A DNA stretch of 64,000 bases from Basidiobolus meristosporus CBS 931.73 (lineage: Eukaryota; Basidiobolomycota; Basidiobolomycetes; Basidiobolales; Basidiobolaceae): assembly GCA_002104905.1 (NCBI GenBank), contig MCFE01000047.1, positions 1-64,000 of the forward strand, read 5' to 3'. The notes under the pieces were generated by a model. It made no database searches and had not been told where the DNA came from. It saw only the letters and a program-made list of their open reading frames with translations. The position numbers and the translations under genes were made by a program. Positions 11,531 to 22,959 of this stretch are shown piece by piece; the first letter of the stretch is position 1, and the number at the start of each line of letters is the position of its first letter.

Positions 11531-12003
11531 AAATATACTCACAATTAGACCAGATACCGCAACCGCAACCGCAACGATAAATGCATCTTCAAAAATCCAT
11601 AGCACACTAATTTAATAAATGCAGTACAAGTGTCGTCTATAAACGCCCCATCAATTAGTTGGTACCCAGGTATGATTGATTGATCATACGGATCTTGTTT
11701 ATTCATGTGAGTTTTTTCTTAGATTCGTATGCGATGACACCCTCATAGAATGAAAATGGCTGATCGGTTTCACACTGCTCAATCTCGTAATGCCTTTATC
11801 GATATCGGGCACCAGCAAACATGAATCTTCATTGATTATTAATGTACTATCACTGATTGGTTTTCTATCTTGATGGAAACAAGGATTTATTACAAGTGGC
11901 TTTGGGTGTTGCGGGGTGTGGGTCTGATGTACATGAATATATGGTTGGATTAATTTTGAGCGCCGCCAATATCACCATTGCATGGCTAGAATGCAGATGC
12001 TCC
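11531..12003. other. convergent 3' intergenic region
   Basis: This lies between the stop of the 232-residue protein gene and the stop of the amino-acid transporter gene, which converge. I see no additional gene; it should hold both 3' untranslated regions. Confidence 0.5.
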
Positions 12004-13284
12004 TTACTTCTGGTCACCCTTGACCTGATCTATGAGCGAAATGATGGCGTCTTTTGTGCCCAGAACGCATGCAATGGCGGAGACGATAACGATCACAGCG
12101 CACCAGAGTAGTTCGATTTTGCCCATGGAGCGGAATCCATATAGCTTCAGGTAGAGGACGATGGGAGCAATGAAGATAATGATAGAGTAGGCGAGGGCAC
12201 CGATCAGCGACATCAGACTATTGACGTATGGAAGGAACATGGCAATCAACGCCAATACCACGATAACAGCAGAGCGCAGGATGGCACGCAAGATGAATTC
12301 TTTGGAGGCTGAGTGGTATCTACGGTCAATCCTCAACATACCCTCCACCTCGTATGCGAAGCCCGTAAGATACAGAGGTGCAGCAAAGATGACGTGGAGT
12401 GTGATCATGATAATAGCAACGTAAGTCGGTGGAGTCTGTGGCAAGCTGGTATAGATAGGGGATTGAACCGTATCACCGTAGACATAATACCCGCATACTG
12501 AGATCAAGACATACATGCCACAGATGGTTGCCATCGCCATGGATAAAACCTTGGGCCATGATTTTGGGTGGGCCATTCCGGATTCAACATGAGGGTAGAT
12601 AACGTTACCACCAAAAGAGAAGCAAATGGAGGCAAGGGCTAGAGGAATGCTGGAGCTATTGAAAAAACTATGTGTAACGGTAACACCCACTCGCTCATGC
12701 ATATCTATAAAGCCCACGACCACAGACACAATGACAACTACCAATGTAGCTAAAGCACCAAAAGCGGACATTAAAGCAATCTCCTTGATTGACTTCAAAG
12801 AAACGAATGGAATCCAGATGATAGCAGCAGATATGATCACCCACATCTTTAGCCCGATGTCAACACCAAGCTTCAAAACAAGACTTTCGATGTTCATAGC
12901 GGCCAGCAGGATGTAAACACAACCAGTACCAAGCAAGATCGAATAATTGAAGGTTCTGATGAAGTATTTTCCAAACTTTCCAAACGCTGCTTCGGCGATG
13001 GCAGGATAATCGGCTAACCGCGAAACCTTATCGTAATAAAGACTCTTGATCAAGAGGTTACCAGCATAAATGGCGGCAATCGTGAAGAACACGATCAGGA
13101 TAACTGCAAACCAACCACCCTGGTGCAGGGCGAGAGGGAGTTGTAAAGTACCACTACCGGCAATAACACACACGATGTTGGCAAAGGCTCCGAAGGAAGA
13201 TCCGGTCCGGGCATGGCCGGGCACATCCTCGTACTCCAGCTGATGGACGTCTCTGACCTCTTCTTTATCCGTATAGTTCGACAT
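12004..13284 (-). CDS. vacuolar amino-acid transporter, AAAP family (AVT-like)
   Basis: Single-exon gene of 426 residues starting at ATG 13284 (MSNYTDKEEV). The amino acid/auxin permease family moves neutral amino acids across the vacuolar or plasma membrane with protons. A short cytosolic N-terminus leads into the family signature GSSFGAFANIVCVIAGSGTLQLP in the first helix (positions about 13218-13150), where an unwound helix binds substrate. About eleven hydrophobic segments follow, including ICFSFGGNVIYPHVE, the conserved helix 6 region, and YYVYGDTVQSPIYTSLPQ. The length and lack of a long N-terminal extension resemble smaller AVT members more than yeast Avt1. Substrate and direction of transport cannot be read. 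It converges with the unknown gene ending at 11530. Confidence 0.85.
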   Translation of the reverse strand: MSNYTDKEEVRDVHQLEYEDVPGHARTGSSFGAFANIVCVIAGSGTLQLPLALHQGGWFAVILIVFFTIAAIYAGNLLIKSLYYDKVSRLADYPAIAEAAFGKFGKYFIRTFNYSILLGTGCVYILLAAMNIESLVLKLGVDIGLKMWVIISAAIIWIPFVSLKSIKEIALMSAFGALATLVVVIVSVVVGFIDMHERVGVTVTHSFFNSSSIPLALASICFSFGGNVIYPHVESGMAHPKSWPKVLSMAMATICGMYVLISVCGYYVYGDTVQSPIYTSLPQTPPTYVAIIMITLHVIFAAPLYLTGFAYEVEGMLRIDRRYHSASKEFILRAILRSAVIVVLALIAMFLPYVNSLMSLIGALAYSIIIFIAPIVLYLKLYGFRSMGKIELLWCAVIVIVSAIACVLGTKDAIISLIDQVKGDQK

Positions 13285-14462
13285 GTATGGAGTAACAAGC
13301 AATTATTAGGTTTTTTAGTATTAAAGAATCAAGAGGCCAGAATATGGGAAAGCAGAGGAGGTCAATCAGCTTAAATATTCGTTTTCAACGGCCGGGACCT
13401 ATGTTACACAATTAACCCAGGAGTCATGAGACACTCAATTGAGCGCAGTAATACGAACAGTACGGATTGAGAAATACCATCAAATTGTAACGTTGCTCAT
13501 GATATCACCTGAACTTACAGATAAATTAGAAACATGTAGTTGTTGATATGGCCCGACATAATGAGGAAGGGGGCGGCAATGGTGTAGGTCAACGCAAAAA
13601 AAGTGGATGGAGCTGAATTCAGAAAACGCGCATAATCATCATGGCTAATGAATATTAAACTGAGCCCTCTCGAGGCTAATCTATATACGTAGATGAATAC
13701 CCCATATATAATGACCATATAAGCTCGTTCAGCATTTCGTCACAAATAAGTGATTTTCTAGATTATTTACCGGATTTGGTAGAAACAGTAGGTTTAGAAT
13801 TAGAGATATGCATCAGAGTAGAAAGCATCTACATCTACATGCATCAGTAACAGATACACGGGAACCAACCAGTAGACTCTTTATCTCTAAGACCAACCAG
13901 ACTTGTTACTAAATCCGTCAAGATTGATTCATGGCCCTGGCCCAAGTTGGAAATCCACTGAATGCCTCACCCAAACCCAATCTACCAATCCTCTCCGACA
14001 TTTACGAAGAAATGATCAGATGACCTGATGAGCAAAAGCGATATCACTTGTTTTCCCAGGCTACAGTAATCCCGAGGTGGATATTTCATCACTAAATGCT
14101 TGGATCAGTTCCGTTTTGTTTGCAATCTGACTAGTGAGATGATGACTTGAACTGATCGAAGATATGTCATTTCAACCAAAATGTGGGGGATGGGAAAATG
14201 TGTCAAACTGGTTTTGATCGGGTCAGCTGCAAACGTCGTGGGAAATCTGACCAGTACTCGACCCTGGGAAAAATCTGGTTGGTGCTGAAGATCCTTACAA
14301 GTGGATAGATCAGTATTGCGCGGTAAGAATCATTTCGATCATACCCTAGTGATGATTAACCTAGTCCTAGCCCTAATCGATCTTGATCAAGTATATGCTG
14401 ATGATACTCTAGAATCTGAATGTTTATTATTGTAGTGTAGTAGAAGAGAAGGTAGAGCAGGT
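13285..14462. other. intergenic region upstream of the transporter, downstream of RPS6
   Basis: This stretch contains the promoter of the minus-strand transporter and the 3' end of RPS6. I found no gene or RNA I can support; open frames are short and featureless. Confidence 0.5.
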
Positions 14463-15399
14463 TTAGTTCTTAGCGGCGGAGGCGTGTTGAGAGCTGAGTC
14501 TTCTCTTCTTGATTTCCTCCTTTCTCTCACGTTGTTCCTTGACACGTTGGGCAAGAAGCTTGGCATACTCGGCAGCAGCCTCCTTGGAGGCTTGGGAGTT
14601 CTTGCGCTTGAGGGCGATTCTGTGACGCTTGCGTTGAAGAGTAAGAGGAGTCACGAGACGTTGGATCTTGGGTGCCTTAGTGTATGGCTTCTTCTCGGCG
14701 TTCTTGGGTTGGACCTCACGACGAATGACAAACTTACGAACATCATCTTCCTTGGTCAAATTGAACATTTTTCTAAGTTTGGAAGCTCTCTTGGGACCCA
14801 AACGCTTAGGCACAGTAGAGTCGGTCAATCCTGGGAGATCTTGTTCTCCTTGCTTGACAATAACCAAGGAAAGGACAGACAGATCAGATCCAACGATACA
14901 ACCACGAACACTCTTTCTCTTACGCTCGCCAGTGCGGCGAGGGCGGTAGCAAGAGTGACCCTTGGATAGAAGAAGACGAACACGGTGTGGGAGGAGGATG
15001 CCTTGCTTCATGGGGAATCCCTGTTTGTCGTTACCACCAGTAATGCGGAAGACATAGCCCTTGAATTCGTCACCGAGAGAATCTCCTGGGACTTCACTAG
15101 ACATACGTTTATCGTAGAAAGCACGACTACAGCAATCTCGTTGAGTGAGTCTGACTTGGGGAATGGAAGCTAGTGTCATACGTACACTTTACGTTCGTCA
15201 TCGATTTCAATGGTCTTTTGACAGCCAGTAGCTGGGTTGGCGATATTCAACTAAAATATTGGTAGAATGTCAGCGAAACGATTTCCCTCTGATTCATAAA
15301 GTTCATCAATGGATGGATAAATATTCTTTTTGGATTCACTAACACATGTTGGATCCTAACGACAACCTATTCCATTCCACTGATAGTAATTACCTTCAT
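14463..15399 (-). CDS. RPS6: 40S ribosomal protein S6 (eS6)
   Basis: Three exons (15399-15394, 15250-15186, 15126-14463) give 244 residues; yeast has 236 and human 249. The first exon is only ATGAAG, so the protein starts [18 protein letters not shown] as in all eS6 proteins. Core blocks are [52 protein letters not shown] and [13 protein letters not shown]. The C-terminal tail carries [11 protein letters not shown], matching the RRxSS sites phosphorylated downstream of TOR/S6-kinase in other eukaryotes. Placing an intron directly after the start codons is typical of fungal ribosomal protein genes. It is divergent from the STIL-like gene about 300 bp away. Confidence 0.97.
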
Positions 15400-15705
15400 G
15401 TTGGATGGAAATCGTGCCCGTTAAACCTTTGTGAAAGAGGAAGTCGACAACCATCACGCCACCATATTTATTTATCAAACTCTTCATTATAATTCTCGTA
15501 GATTCCTGTCTCCAAAATTGATTTGTTGAAAACGAGGTTAAATCGCCTGCACGTTTGTTTACTTGTCTTGGAATTTGATAAATAAGCAGTCTAACATTGA
15601 ATGGATGCTATAATTTAAATTTATTAAAATATTTCTTCATATCCTTTAACCGTTATCATCGCCAATCCTAAACAGCGTTAATTCTTGCCATATTGTTCAA
15701 AGGGT

Positions 15706-18700
15706 ATGGCAAGTCATACGCCCAAATCCTCTAACGGTTCCCACTATTCCCCACGGGTTGCTCCACCGCAGCCAAAACCACTTCCCGGCATTAGCCTCTC
15801 CACTCGCAATCTGGTGCCCTTGCAGCCTCAACCTCGGCCGCATCCACTCTTCCATGCTGTACAATCGAGTGAAGATTCGGTAGCACTGAGCAATCCTCAA
15901 CAAGTTGTTGAGGCCGGTTCAACTTCAACCTCTTCCCCTTCCAACTTGAGTAAGACCCCTGTTCAACAAGCCCCTCTTGGTGCTCAGAATGAAACTCCCG
16001 AACGAACGCCTATACGTTTAATTCGTCAAGTTGCCAACAATCTAAATTTAATCAATGGTGAAATGAAGTCGAGAATGCCCGATAAAATCGTTATTGCGTC
16101 TCCACAAACCCCTGGCACGGAAAACGACTCAAGTTGGAACACTTCGCAGAATAGCTATATAAACTCTTCGAGCTTATCAACTGATGTGAGTCCTTTGAAG
16201 ATGTAAGTGCAAATCCACTTCCAAACCATTCCTTTCCTGTGTTAACCATTCGTGAAAGCCACCAAACCCCAAAGAGTGGGATAGTGTATAGTTTTTCACC
16301 CGAAAGTTTGTTGAATCGGACCTTGTACATTGGCACTACAGCTTTATCTACCGCCGTACAATATTTCTCCAAGATTTCTTATGATTCCGGTTCATAATTG
16401 GCCAAGGGGAAGAGGAGGATTCCGAAATATCGGTCTTTTTGGATAGATTTGACCCAGGAAGAAGACAAGACGACGCAAAGAGCAAGGTTCCAACTACTCT
16501 GCTCAACGAAGACCTATTGTATGAGGTTAGTGGACTGATTCTGTCTATGGTTGCGTGATAGAGGCTAAATAAGCCGGCGTGTATCAGATTGTCAATGTGT
16601 CGAACCAAGAGTCAACAAGTGACCCAACAATAGCACAGTTTAGTAAGGCTTTAGAGGTAATTCTTTCACGTTAATGGAGAGTGTTTACAACGTCAATGAA
16701 CTAACAATTTGATAAGGGGTTGGACAAGCAACTCGCTAGTTTAACAACTCAGCCTTCATCTTTGGCCTCAATTTTTTTCACTTGTGACCAGAAGGATGTC
16801 AAATGTAAGCACTTAAATCCTTCTGTTTACAGTACCAGTTAATAACCTTTTTCAAGGCAATGTAGTTGTTCCAAATGTACATTTCCGTCTTCGGTATATT
16901 AAGCCACTCAAAGTTGCCGAAGGGGATGTGTTGAATTCCCTGAAATTGAATCGCTGCCAAGATGGGAATATTGGGTAACTTTCCTTTCCAGAGCCTCTTG
17001 AAGGAGTTCCTTCTAATTCAATTCTCTCTAATAGATATATTGTTCTTGATAACTCCGGTTCGTTGAACGTGGTGTCTGAAGAAACGGTGCGAAGAAAGCA
17101 AAATAGGATAGTTGGATTGTATGTAAATGCATTTTACATTTGGAAAGGAACATTTTATTGACATTTTCAATGATTATCAGATGGGCATACAACGTGGAGG
17201 TTTCCAACAGTGGCCTGGTGGACAAGATTATTCAGTATATAGCGTGGAGATGGAAGCGAAATGGGAACAATTCCGACAGAAGGCCAATGATACTATTGTT
17301 CTTCTCATTCAATACCAATACCGGGTCTCTAGAACAGCTTTTCCTGGAGTGTTTACCCAAGGTTTGAGTTACACTATGTTGCCCTCCGGCTGGACTTCGA
17401 TTTACCTCTGTATCTTACAGATGCAACACCCAAAATATTTGGCTTACAGTTGTTGTAAGAGAATTCTTGAAAACGACCTAGAGCCAATAAGGTTCGATTC
17501 TTGGGAGTTCGTCCTCGATATATGTCCGGCCTTTCAAAAGACCATGGAGAATCGATTTGGAGTTCAAGTTTCAACAATCATTAGTCAACCCGAGTTTAGC
17601 CTCCTGGAAAGTCCAAAAACACCATTAGGGGAGAACAACGTCGACACATATCCTTTGGCCATCAATGGCGATCAATCGAATGCTACTATTTGCGATCTTT
17701 CACCTTCGCAGCAACGTACCCCACCTGTAAATAAGATTAACCAAGGCTACCAGTATGCCGGACACACCCCTCACCCGAAATCTACTCAAAGTCGCCAAAT
17801 CAACGACAGCATTTTGTTACGGGATTCCAGAGCTCCTCGCGTTACCTTCGCTTCTCAAGAAGAGGTGATATCGAATGGGGAGGTCTTCGAAGACTCTAGT
17901 ATCACCATAGAAGATCGCTTTCATAGTAAGTTTGCCCAGTTGTTCAAGTATTAATACGAAGATGACTCTAATTCTTCCTCGGAATTAGCGCCCACATACC
18001 CGTTAAAAAGTGGGGCAATTCAACCCAGTCGTGGTGGTAAGATGAGACTACCCTGGCTACTTGGCATCTATAGGTGATATTGACACCTTTTTCACTATTA
18101 GTTCCAACAAGAGAATCTCCTGAAACTTGTTGCTGCGGCTCGCATTTACCATCGACAAGCGCCCATCCAGCAACCTACGATTCGGATCATGTGGACCTTA
18201 CGAGATACCATCACCGCCTCGCTACATACCAGGCTCCAAAAACGGGGAGAGAGCCAAGGCCGATTCTTTCACACTCTTCAGTCTGCTCTTTGCACAAGCC
18301 TATCTCATCTTGTGATCTCAGCGATGGTCCTGTTGAGAGATTCACCAATAGTCTTCCAGATAGAGTGCCGTATGAATCGCCTAACCGGTCCGTGGATAAT
18401 AAGGAGCCGTATATATGTTACTCTTGCCATCAGAAAAAGCTCAATGTTCGATATATCTGTATGAACTGCAACGGTGATCAGCCAAGTGTACTCCCTACCA
18501 AACCATTACGTAACGGCACCCAGATAAAAGATAAACACTGTTGGAAGCGCAGTTGTGTGGATATGACCATCGAAGCTCCCGACGCCACACACATCGATGC
18601 ATCTACGCCAAATCAAGCCGAGAATATCTACGGAAGTGAACACAATTCGATTGAAGAAGTACGTGAGGAAGCTGTTCAGTACTGCTCCACTCCAGATCGA

Positions 18701-19887
18701 GAAGTCGGGGAAAGAGCAGACTTGGACCGATATAACTTCCACGATGACTACAGACTAGTTAAAGATCTACTATCTGCGGCGTATTGCGAGGTAGAGCGTA
18801 GGGAATCCAACAGCAGTGCCATGGAGCTAGTGAATCATAACAAGAACCCTGAGGTAGAATCGAAAAATCGGGAATCGAGATTGGACTTTTTACAACAACA
18901 AATCGATCTGCTCAAAGTGCAGCTTGCCAGCAATAGGGATAGGCCAGCTACCCTGGACTCGAACCAAATCACGACTACCCTTTACCAGCATGCCTCTACA
19001 AACACTACTGCTTTGGGTCATGGATCAATTACTGAATTAGTGCGTCGGGATGTTGGAGTGAACACCACGATACAAGAGGTAGCCCCTTGTTCCTCCCAAC
19101 ACAAGCCAACCAACCCCACCAAAAAACATCATGAGAGTGCGCAAGGTAGAAAAACGAATTCACGAGAGCGAACTCGAGAGCAACGTTTACAAATTGCCAA
19201 ACTACTTCGCAGAGTAAATGAAATCCTAGCTGAAGGTGGCGAAAGTACCATGGTCGATGATGGACCAAGCCTGAACGAGGAGAGCGAAGATATATATGTG
19301 GCTGAGGTTGCCTCCTCTGAGGATGTGGGTGATCAAGGGATAATGGACAAGATTGCTAGCATGATCTCGGATCCTGAGGAAAGTTTTTCTCTTTGCAAAG
19401 CTGATCAATCTACTCAGGCCGACATACCACAACCATCTTCCGAAACTTTCCGTGCAGTTAGATCTCAGTCTGTACGAGCGAGGGAGACTGTCACCACCAA
19501 TTCCGCGAATCAAAAGACCACCACCATTGTGAGAGACATAGAAACACAAACCAGCCAGATACTAGAGAGGTCCGGGTTCCTTCCTCGAAAAGATCTGAGG
19601 CCGTCATCAAAAAAAGTCCACTTGCATGGCAGGAAATCACGTACTGTCATGAAAAATGCTCCAGCAAATCTCGATTCAAGGGTATTCGTTGAGGAGGTGG
19701 ACGATACTACCGAGAGTGGTATTATGAGATTCACCCGAAATCCCACACAAGGCCGTAGCTTGAGTGCTAATCCCTCTCGGACATCACATGTAAGTTTTCG
19801 TCAATGGGTCACTGCCAATTCCTACTAACTTGGGTTGATTTCTAGGATGCCGTAGATAAGCTGGTCAATCGATACCTTCAAGGATAG
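15706..19887 (+). CDS. STIL/Ana2-like centriole duplication protein (candidate)
   Basis: Twelve exons join in phase to 1184 residues (human STIL 1287): 15706-16202, 16259-16355, 16415-16525, 16588-16656, 16717-16804, 16857-16974, 17035-17118, 17181-17361, 17421-17925, 17962-18036, 18102-19789, 19846-19887. STIL recruits SAS-6 and is activated by PLK4 at the new centriole. Residues 199-415 follow the STIL N-terminal domain: ISVFLDRFDPGRR (STIL has LTVDRFDPGRE), a following VPTTLLNEDLLYE strand, GYIVLDNSGSL, then IVGLW and, after a long helix, LEQLFLECLPK (STIL has LVGIW and EFYECFP). A Ser/Pro-rich region follows, then a CxxC-x10-CxxC pair (residues 714-731), a short coiled coil near residue 870 (LDFLQQQIDLLKVQL, placed like STIL's PLK4-binding coiled coil) and a C-terminal DAVDKLVNRYLQG. 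The exon 2/3 border is uncertain. The family call rests on recalled STIL sequence. Confidence 0.68.
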
Positions 19888-20033
19888 CATTACGCGGCTG
19901 CATCACTCTGTGAATATATAGATCCTTGTACATACCCGTGTTTATTTTAGCAATAGTAATCTCTAGTAGGCTTTGGAACGGTGAAGTTATGCTCGTGATA
20001 GAGAAACTGTTGGCCATCATTACTGAAATACAT

Positions 20034-20996
20034 TCAATAATAATCTATATCCTCCTCTATCTCCTCGGCCTGTTCTTCTTTCTCCCCGAGATAATTCATA
20101 CATACGAAGAATCCCTCGGTGGATTCTTTCCTCGAAGATGCTGGTTTTTCATGATAAACTTTGCCAAATTTACTTTGCAGTAAGAGCTTGAAATCACGCT
20201 CAGTTCCACCCATAAGAAACTATATATCGAGCCCATAAGCCTTGTGTAGAATGTCTCAGTTCTAGAAACAAATCATACCTTACAGACAAACGTCCCGCCT
20301 TTTCGCAAGACGGTCTCTGCAAAGCCTAACGCGCTTTCACATAAGTTCTTGAAACAAGTGCAAAACGGTTAGTGTGGCATCCTAAATGGTGGCGAGGAAA
20401 CGTGTGTATCTTACCATGATTCGGGCATGGTCTACTGCGTGGTTTCCTTGAAGAAAATAGCGCTTAGTGTGATACGCTGTAGAAGAGGAGAGTACTCCTA
20501 CTTACCGGTAAACGAAGGAGCCATATCAGACAAAACGACGTTAACTTTGCGATTGTCCAAGATCTTTTTAATGGCATTTTGCGTCGAAATATGGGTGAAA
20601 TCCTTCTGCAGTATCTCCACACCAGGAATAGGATTGATTGGTAACAGGTCTATAGCAACAACGCATCCGTCTGTTGGCTTTCTTTCTTCCCCCGCTTTCA
20701 CCTTTCGAAACACTTTTCTAGACGCAACCTGGGACCAACCACCTGGGCTTGCTCCACAATCTATACAAATGTAACCTTTCTTCAAAAATCTATGCTTGTC
20801 ATTCAACTCAACCAGCTTGAAAGCACTACGAGCACGGTAATTATCTACTGTGGCTTTCTTGACAAACTGGTCGTTTCTTTGCCTTTGTGACCATTGCTTT
20901 GCGGAAGCGTAAAAGCGTATTGATACTCTAGTTGGGTTAGGTATGAGCCTACTGCTTACACCAAAAATTGCGGTCAAGGGTGAGCCTGGATAACAT
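20034..20996 (-). CDS. MRM2: mitochondrial large-subunit rRNA 2'-O-methyltransferase, FtsJ/RrmJ family (MRM2)
   Basis: Exons 20996-20960, 20925-20506, 20446-20415, 20347-20279 and 20219-20034 give 247 residues; human MRM2 has 246. The enzyme methylates a uridine of the mitochondrial large rRNA. Visible parts are a mitochondrial presequence-like start (MLSRLTLDRN, then SIRFYASAKQW), RARSAFKLVELNDKHRFLKKG with the first catalytic lysine, the SAM site ICIDCGASPGGWSQV, SDMAPSFTGNHAVDHARIM with the catalytic aspartate, GGTFVCK with the second lysine, and the E of ESTEGFFVC completing the K-D-K-E tetrad. The first intron in this model is only 34 nt, so the start and first exon are tentative; an in-frame ATG also exists at 21032. 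The gene is divergent from the Nudix fusion gene. Confidence 0.88.
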
Positions 20997-21267
20997 TGAA
21001 CTGGTGAGGATAGAAATTTGGGATGGCGACATGCCTAACTACTAGCCTGTTTCGTGATTCCTATTTGCTGTGTTCCCTGAAAAGTTTGTTATCACTGATC
21101 AAGTCAATTCGACTTCAGAGCCCTCAAATCATGGCTAAATGGGTTTTGAACCAAGCCACAGATTAAGCAAACATCCATGAATGTCCACGTGTATAGCAAA
21201 TAGATCATAGGCATGGATGCTGGAAATGTGTGGTATTGAAAGACTATCTTCAACCTAAAGAGGCGAG

Positions 21268-22885
21268 ATGAAGAAAAGACAAGTGGTTACCTCGTTCATT
21301 GTATGTGACGTGGAGACATCTGACGGCAAGGAGGTCCTAAAGCCTGCTCGTTCCCGGTCAAGTCAAGGCCAAAGAATCCTGATACTCAAACGAAGTGAGA
21401 AAGTCCATACTTATCAGTAAATATCGAGTTTGTTCCCAAAGGGTTGACCCATCTTCCTTGTTGAATAAGGTTGTTGATTCTTTTGCTTTTGTAAGAAACC
21501 ATTGGGCTGGAGTTAGCGGGTCAATCGAGGAGCAGGACAAAAACCCTCTAGAGCGAGCACTAACGGAGATAAAGGAGGAGTTGGCACTGAATAGAGACTC
21601 GGTGGCTCTAATCCGCCCCGGAAAACCTCTGACCTTTCTAAGTAAAGAGCTGGAAACCGAATGGACGGTATTTCCATTTCTTTTCAGGCTGCTGGTTGAG
21701 CCCAACCAAATACAGTTGGATTTCGAGCATGTAGACAAGAAATGGATCAAGGTAGAGGAGCTGTCCACCTTTGAAACAGTACCAAATCTTCGGGAAGCAC
21801 TAGAAAGGGTTTATCTCCCCGAGTTCGTTCACAAAGGCTTGATCGACATGTCCAACGATCGAAATTCGGGTGCACAACAGTTGGCAGACAAGGCATTGGA
21901 GGTGGTTCGGCAGCTGGTAGTAAGTAAGGCTCTAAGAGGTGACAACATCAGCATCGAAGGCTACCTCGAGAAAATACGGATTATTGGTTGGCACCTGGTG
22001 AAGATCCGCCCCTCGATGCAAGCGGCAATCTCATCCACACTATCGGTTGTTTATAACACTATTAGCCAGGCGACAAAGGAAGGGGACATAAGTCTGGACA
22101 TATTTGAGAAGCAAGTCAGCGAGAGCATCACAACCTTCAGAAGAGAATCGCGAGAGTCCCTTCATAAACTGAACGTCCAATTCTTAGCCACCTTATTTTC
22201 TCCACTGTTCGCCGAGGCCAGCGATGACTCTAAAGCGCAACATTATTCTATCATGACTATAAGTTACAGTTCTACCGTCTTCGGGGTGTTCTGTATGCTT
22301 TGCCATCAGGTATTGATCGCGCCAATTGACCACAAACTGGATATCTACATTATGGAGTCTCGGCCATTAAACGAAGGTTCATTGGGACTGGCTGCCAAAT
22401 TGGATGACTTCTTGGCGCCTTCTGCCAACAATCCCAAAGCTAGTGCCCGCATCAGAATCCAGGTCATCACCGATGCCTCGTGTGCGTACTTCATGCCGAA
22501 GATGACCCACGTGTTACTTGGCGCCGACCATATCTCTGGAGTAGACGGTAGCGTAGTGAACAAGATAGGGAGTCTGAACCTTGCCTTGGCTGCGAAGCAT
22601 TTTGACAAGAAAGTCCACGTTGTGTCCCGGCTGGACAAGGTGTACGGGGTTGAGGAGGAGGAAGTGGAGGAGAACGAGCCGGTTGAGGTGTTTGTTTCTT
22701 ACGGGGGTGGCTTTGAGAAATGTCTAGCGCGCAAGCGAGTGGAAGTACGTAACATCTACTTTGACAAGGTCACCCCAGATCTTATTGATGGATATATTAC
22801 TGAGAATGGTCATCTCCTTCTGGAAGACATCCAATCTTTCTGGGGAGACAGACAAAAGCTTGTGACAGCTCTGTTAGATCTTTGA
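21268..22885 (+). CDS. Nudix hydrolase domain fused to eIF2B alpha/beta/delta-like domain
   Basis: Two exons (21268-21416, 21496-22885) give 512 residues. The ATG at 21268 is supported because exon 1 supplies the first Nudix strands (VVTSFIVCDVE, ILILKRSEKVHTYQ) and joins in phase to NHWAGVSGSIEEQDKNPLERA. The Nudix box is present but imperfect: GSIEE...ERALTEIKEEL has Thr where the REUXEE arginine normally sits, while the EE metal ligands remain. Residues about 165-512 are a Rossmann-like domain of the eIF2B-alpha/ribose-1,5-bisphosphate isomerase superfamily (IRIQVITDAS, THVLLGADHISGVDGSVVNKIGS). This fusion occurs in fungi; its role is not established, and it is unlikely to be a true eIF2B subunit. 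The gene is tail-to-tail with the PTPA gene. Confidence 0.85.
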
Positions 22886-22959
22886 CTTTCTTGGTGAATT
22901 TATTCAATAAAGAAAACTCATTGACGAGGATTAGCTAAGGTTGAGTGGTTATTACGATA

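Noticed and set aside
11857-12111. Plus-strand frame overlapping the transporter 3' end
   Set aside because: Mostly antisense to the transporter coding region; non-family composition.
14484-14969. 161-residue plus-strand frame
   Set aside because: Antisense shadow of the RPS6 coding exon.
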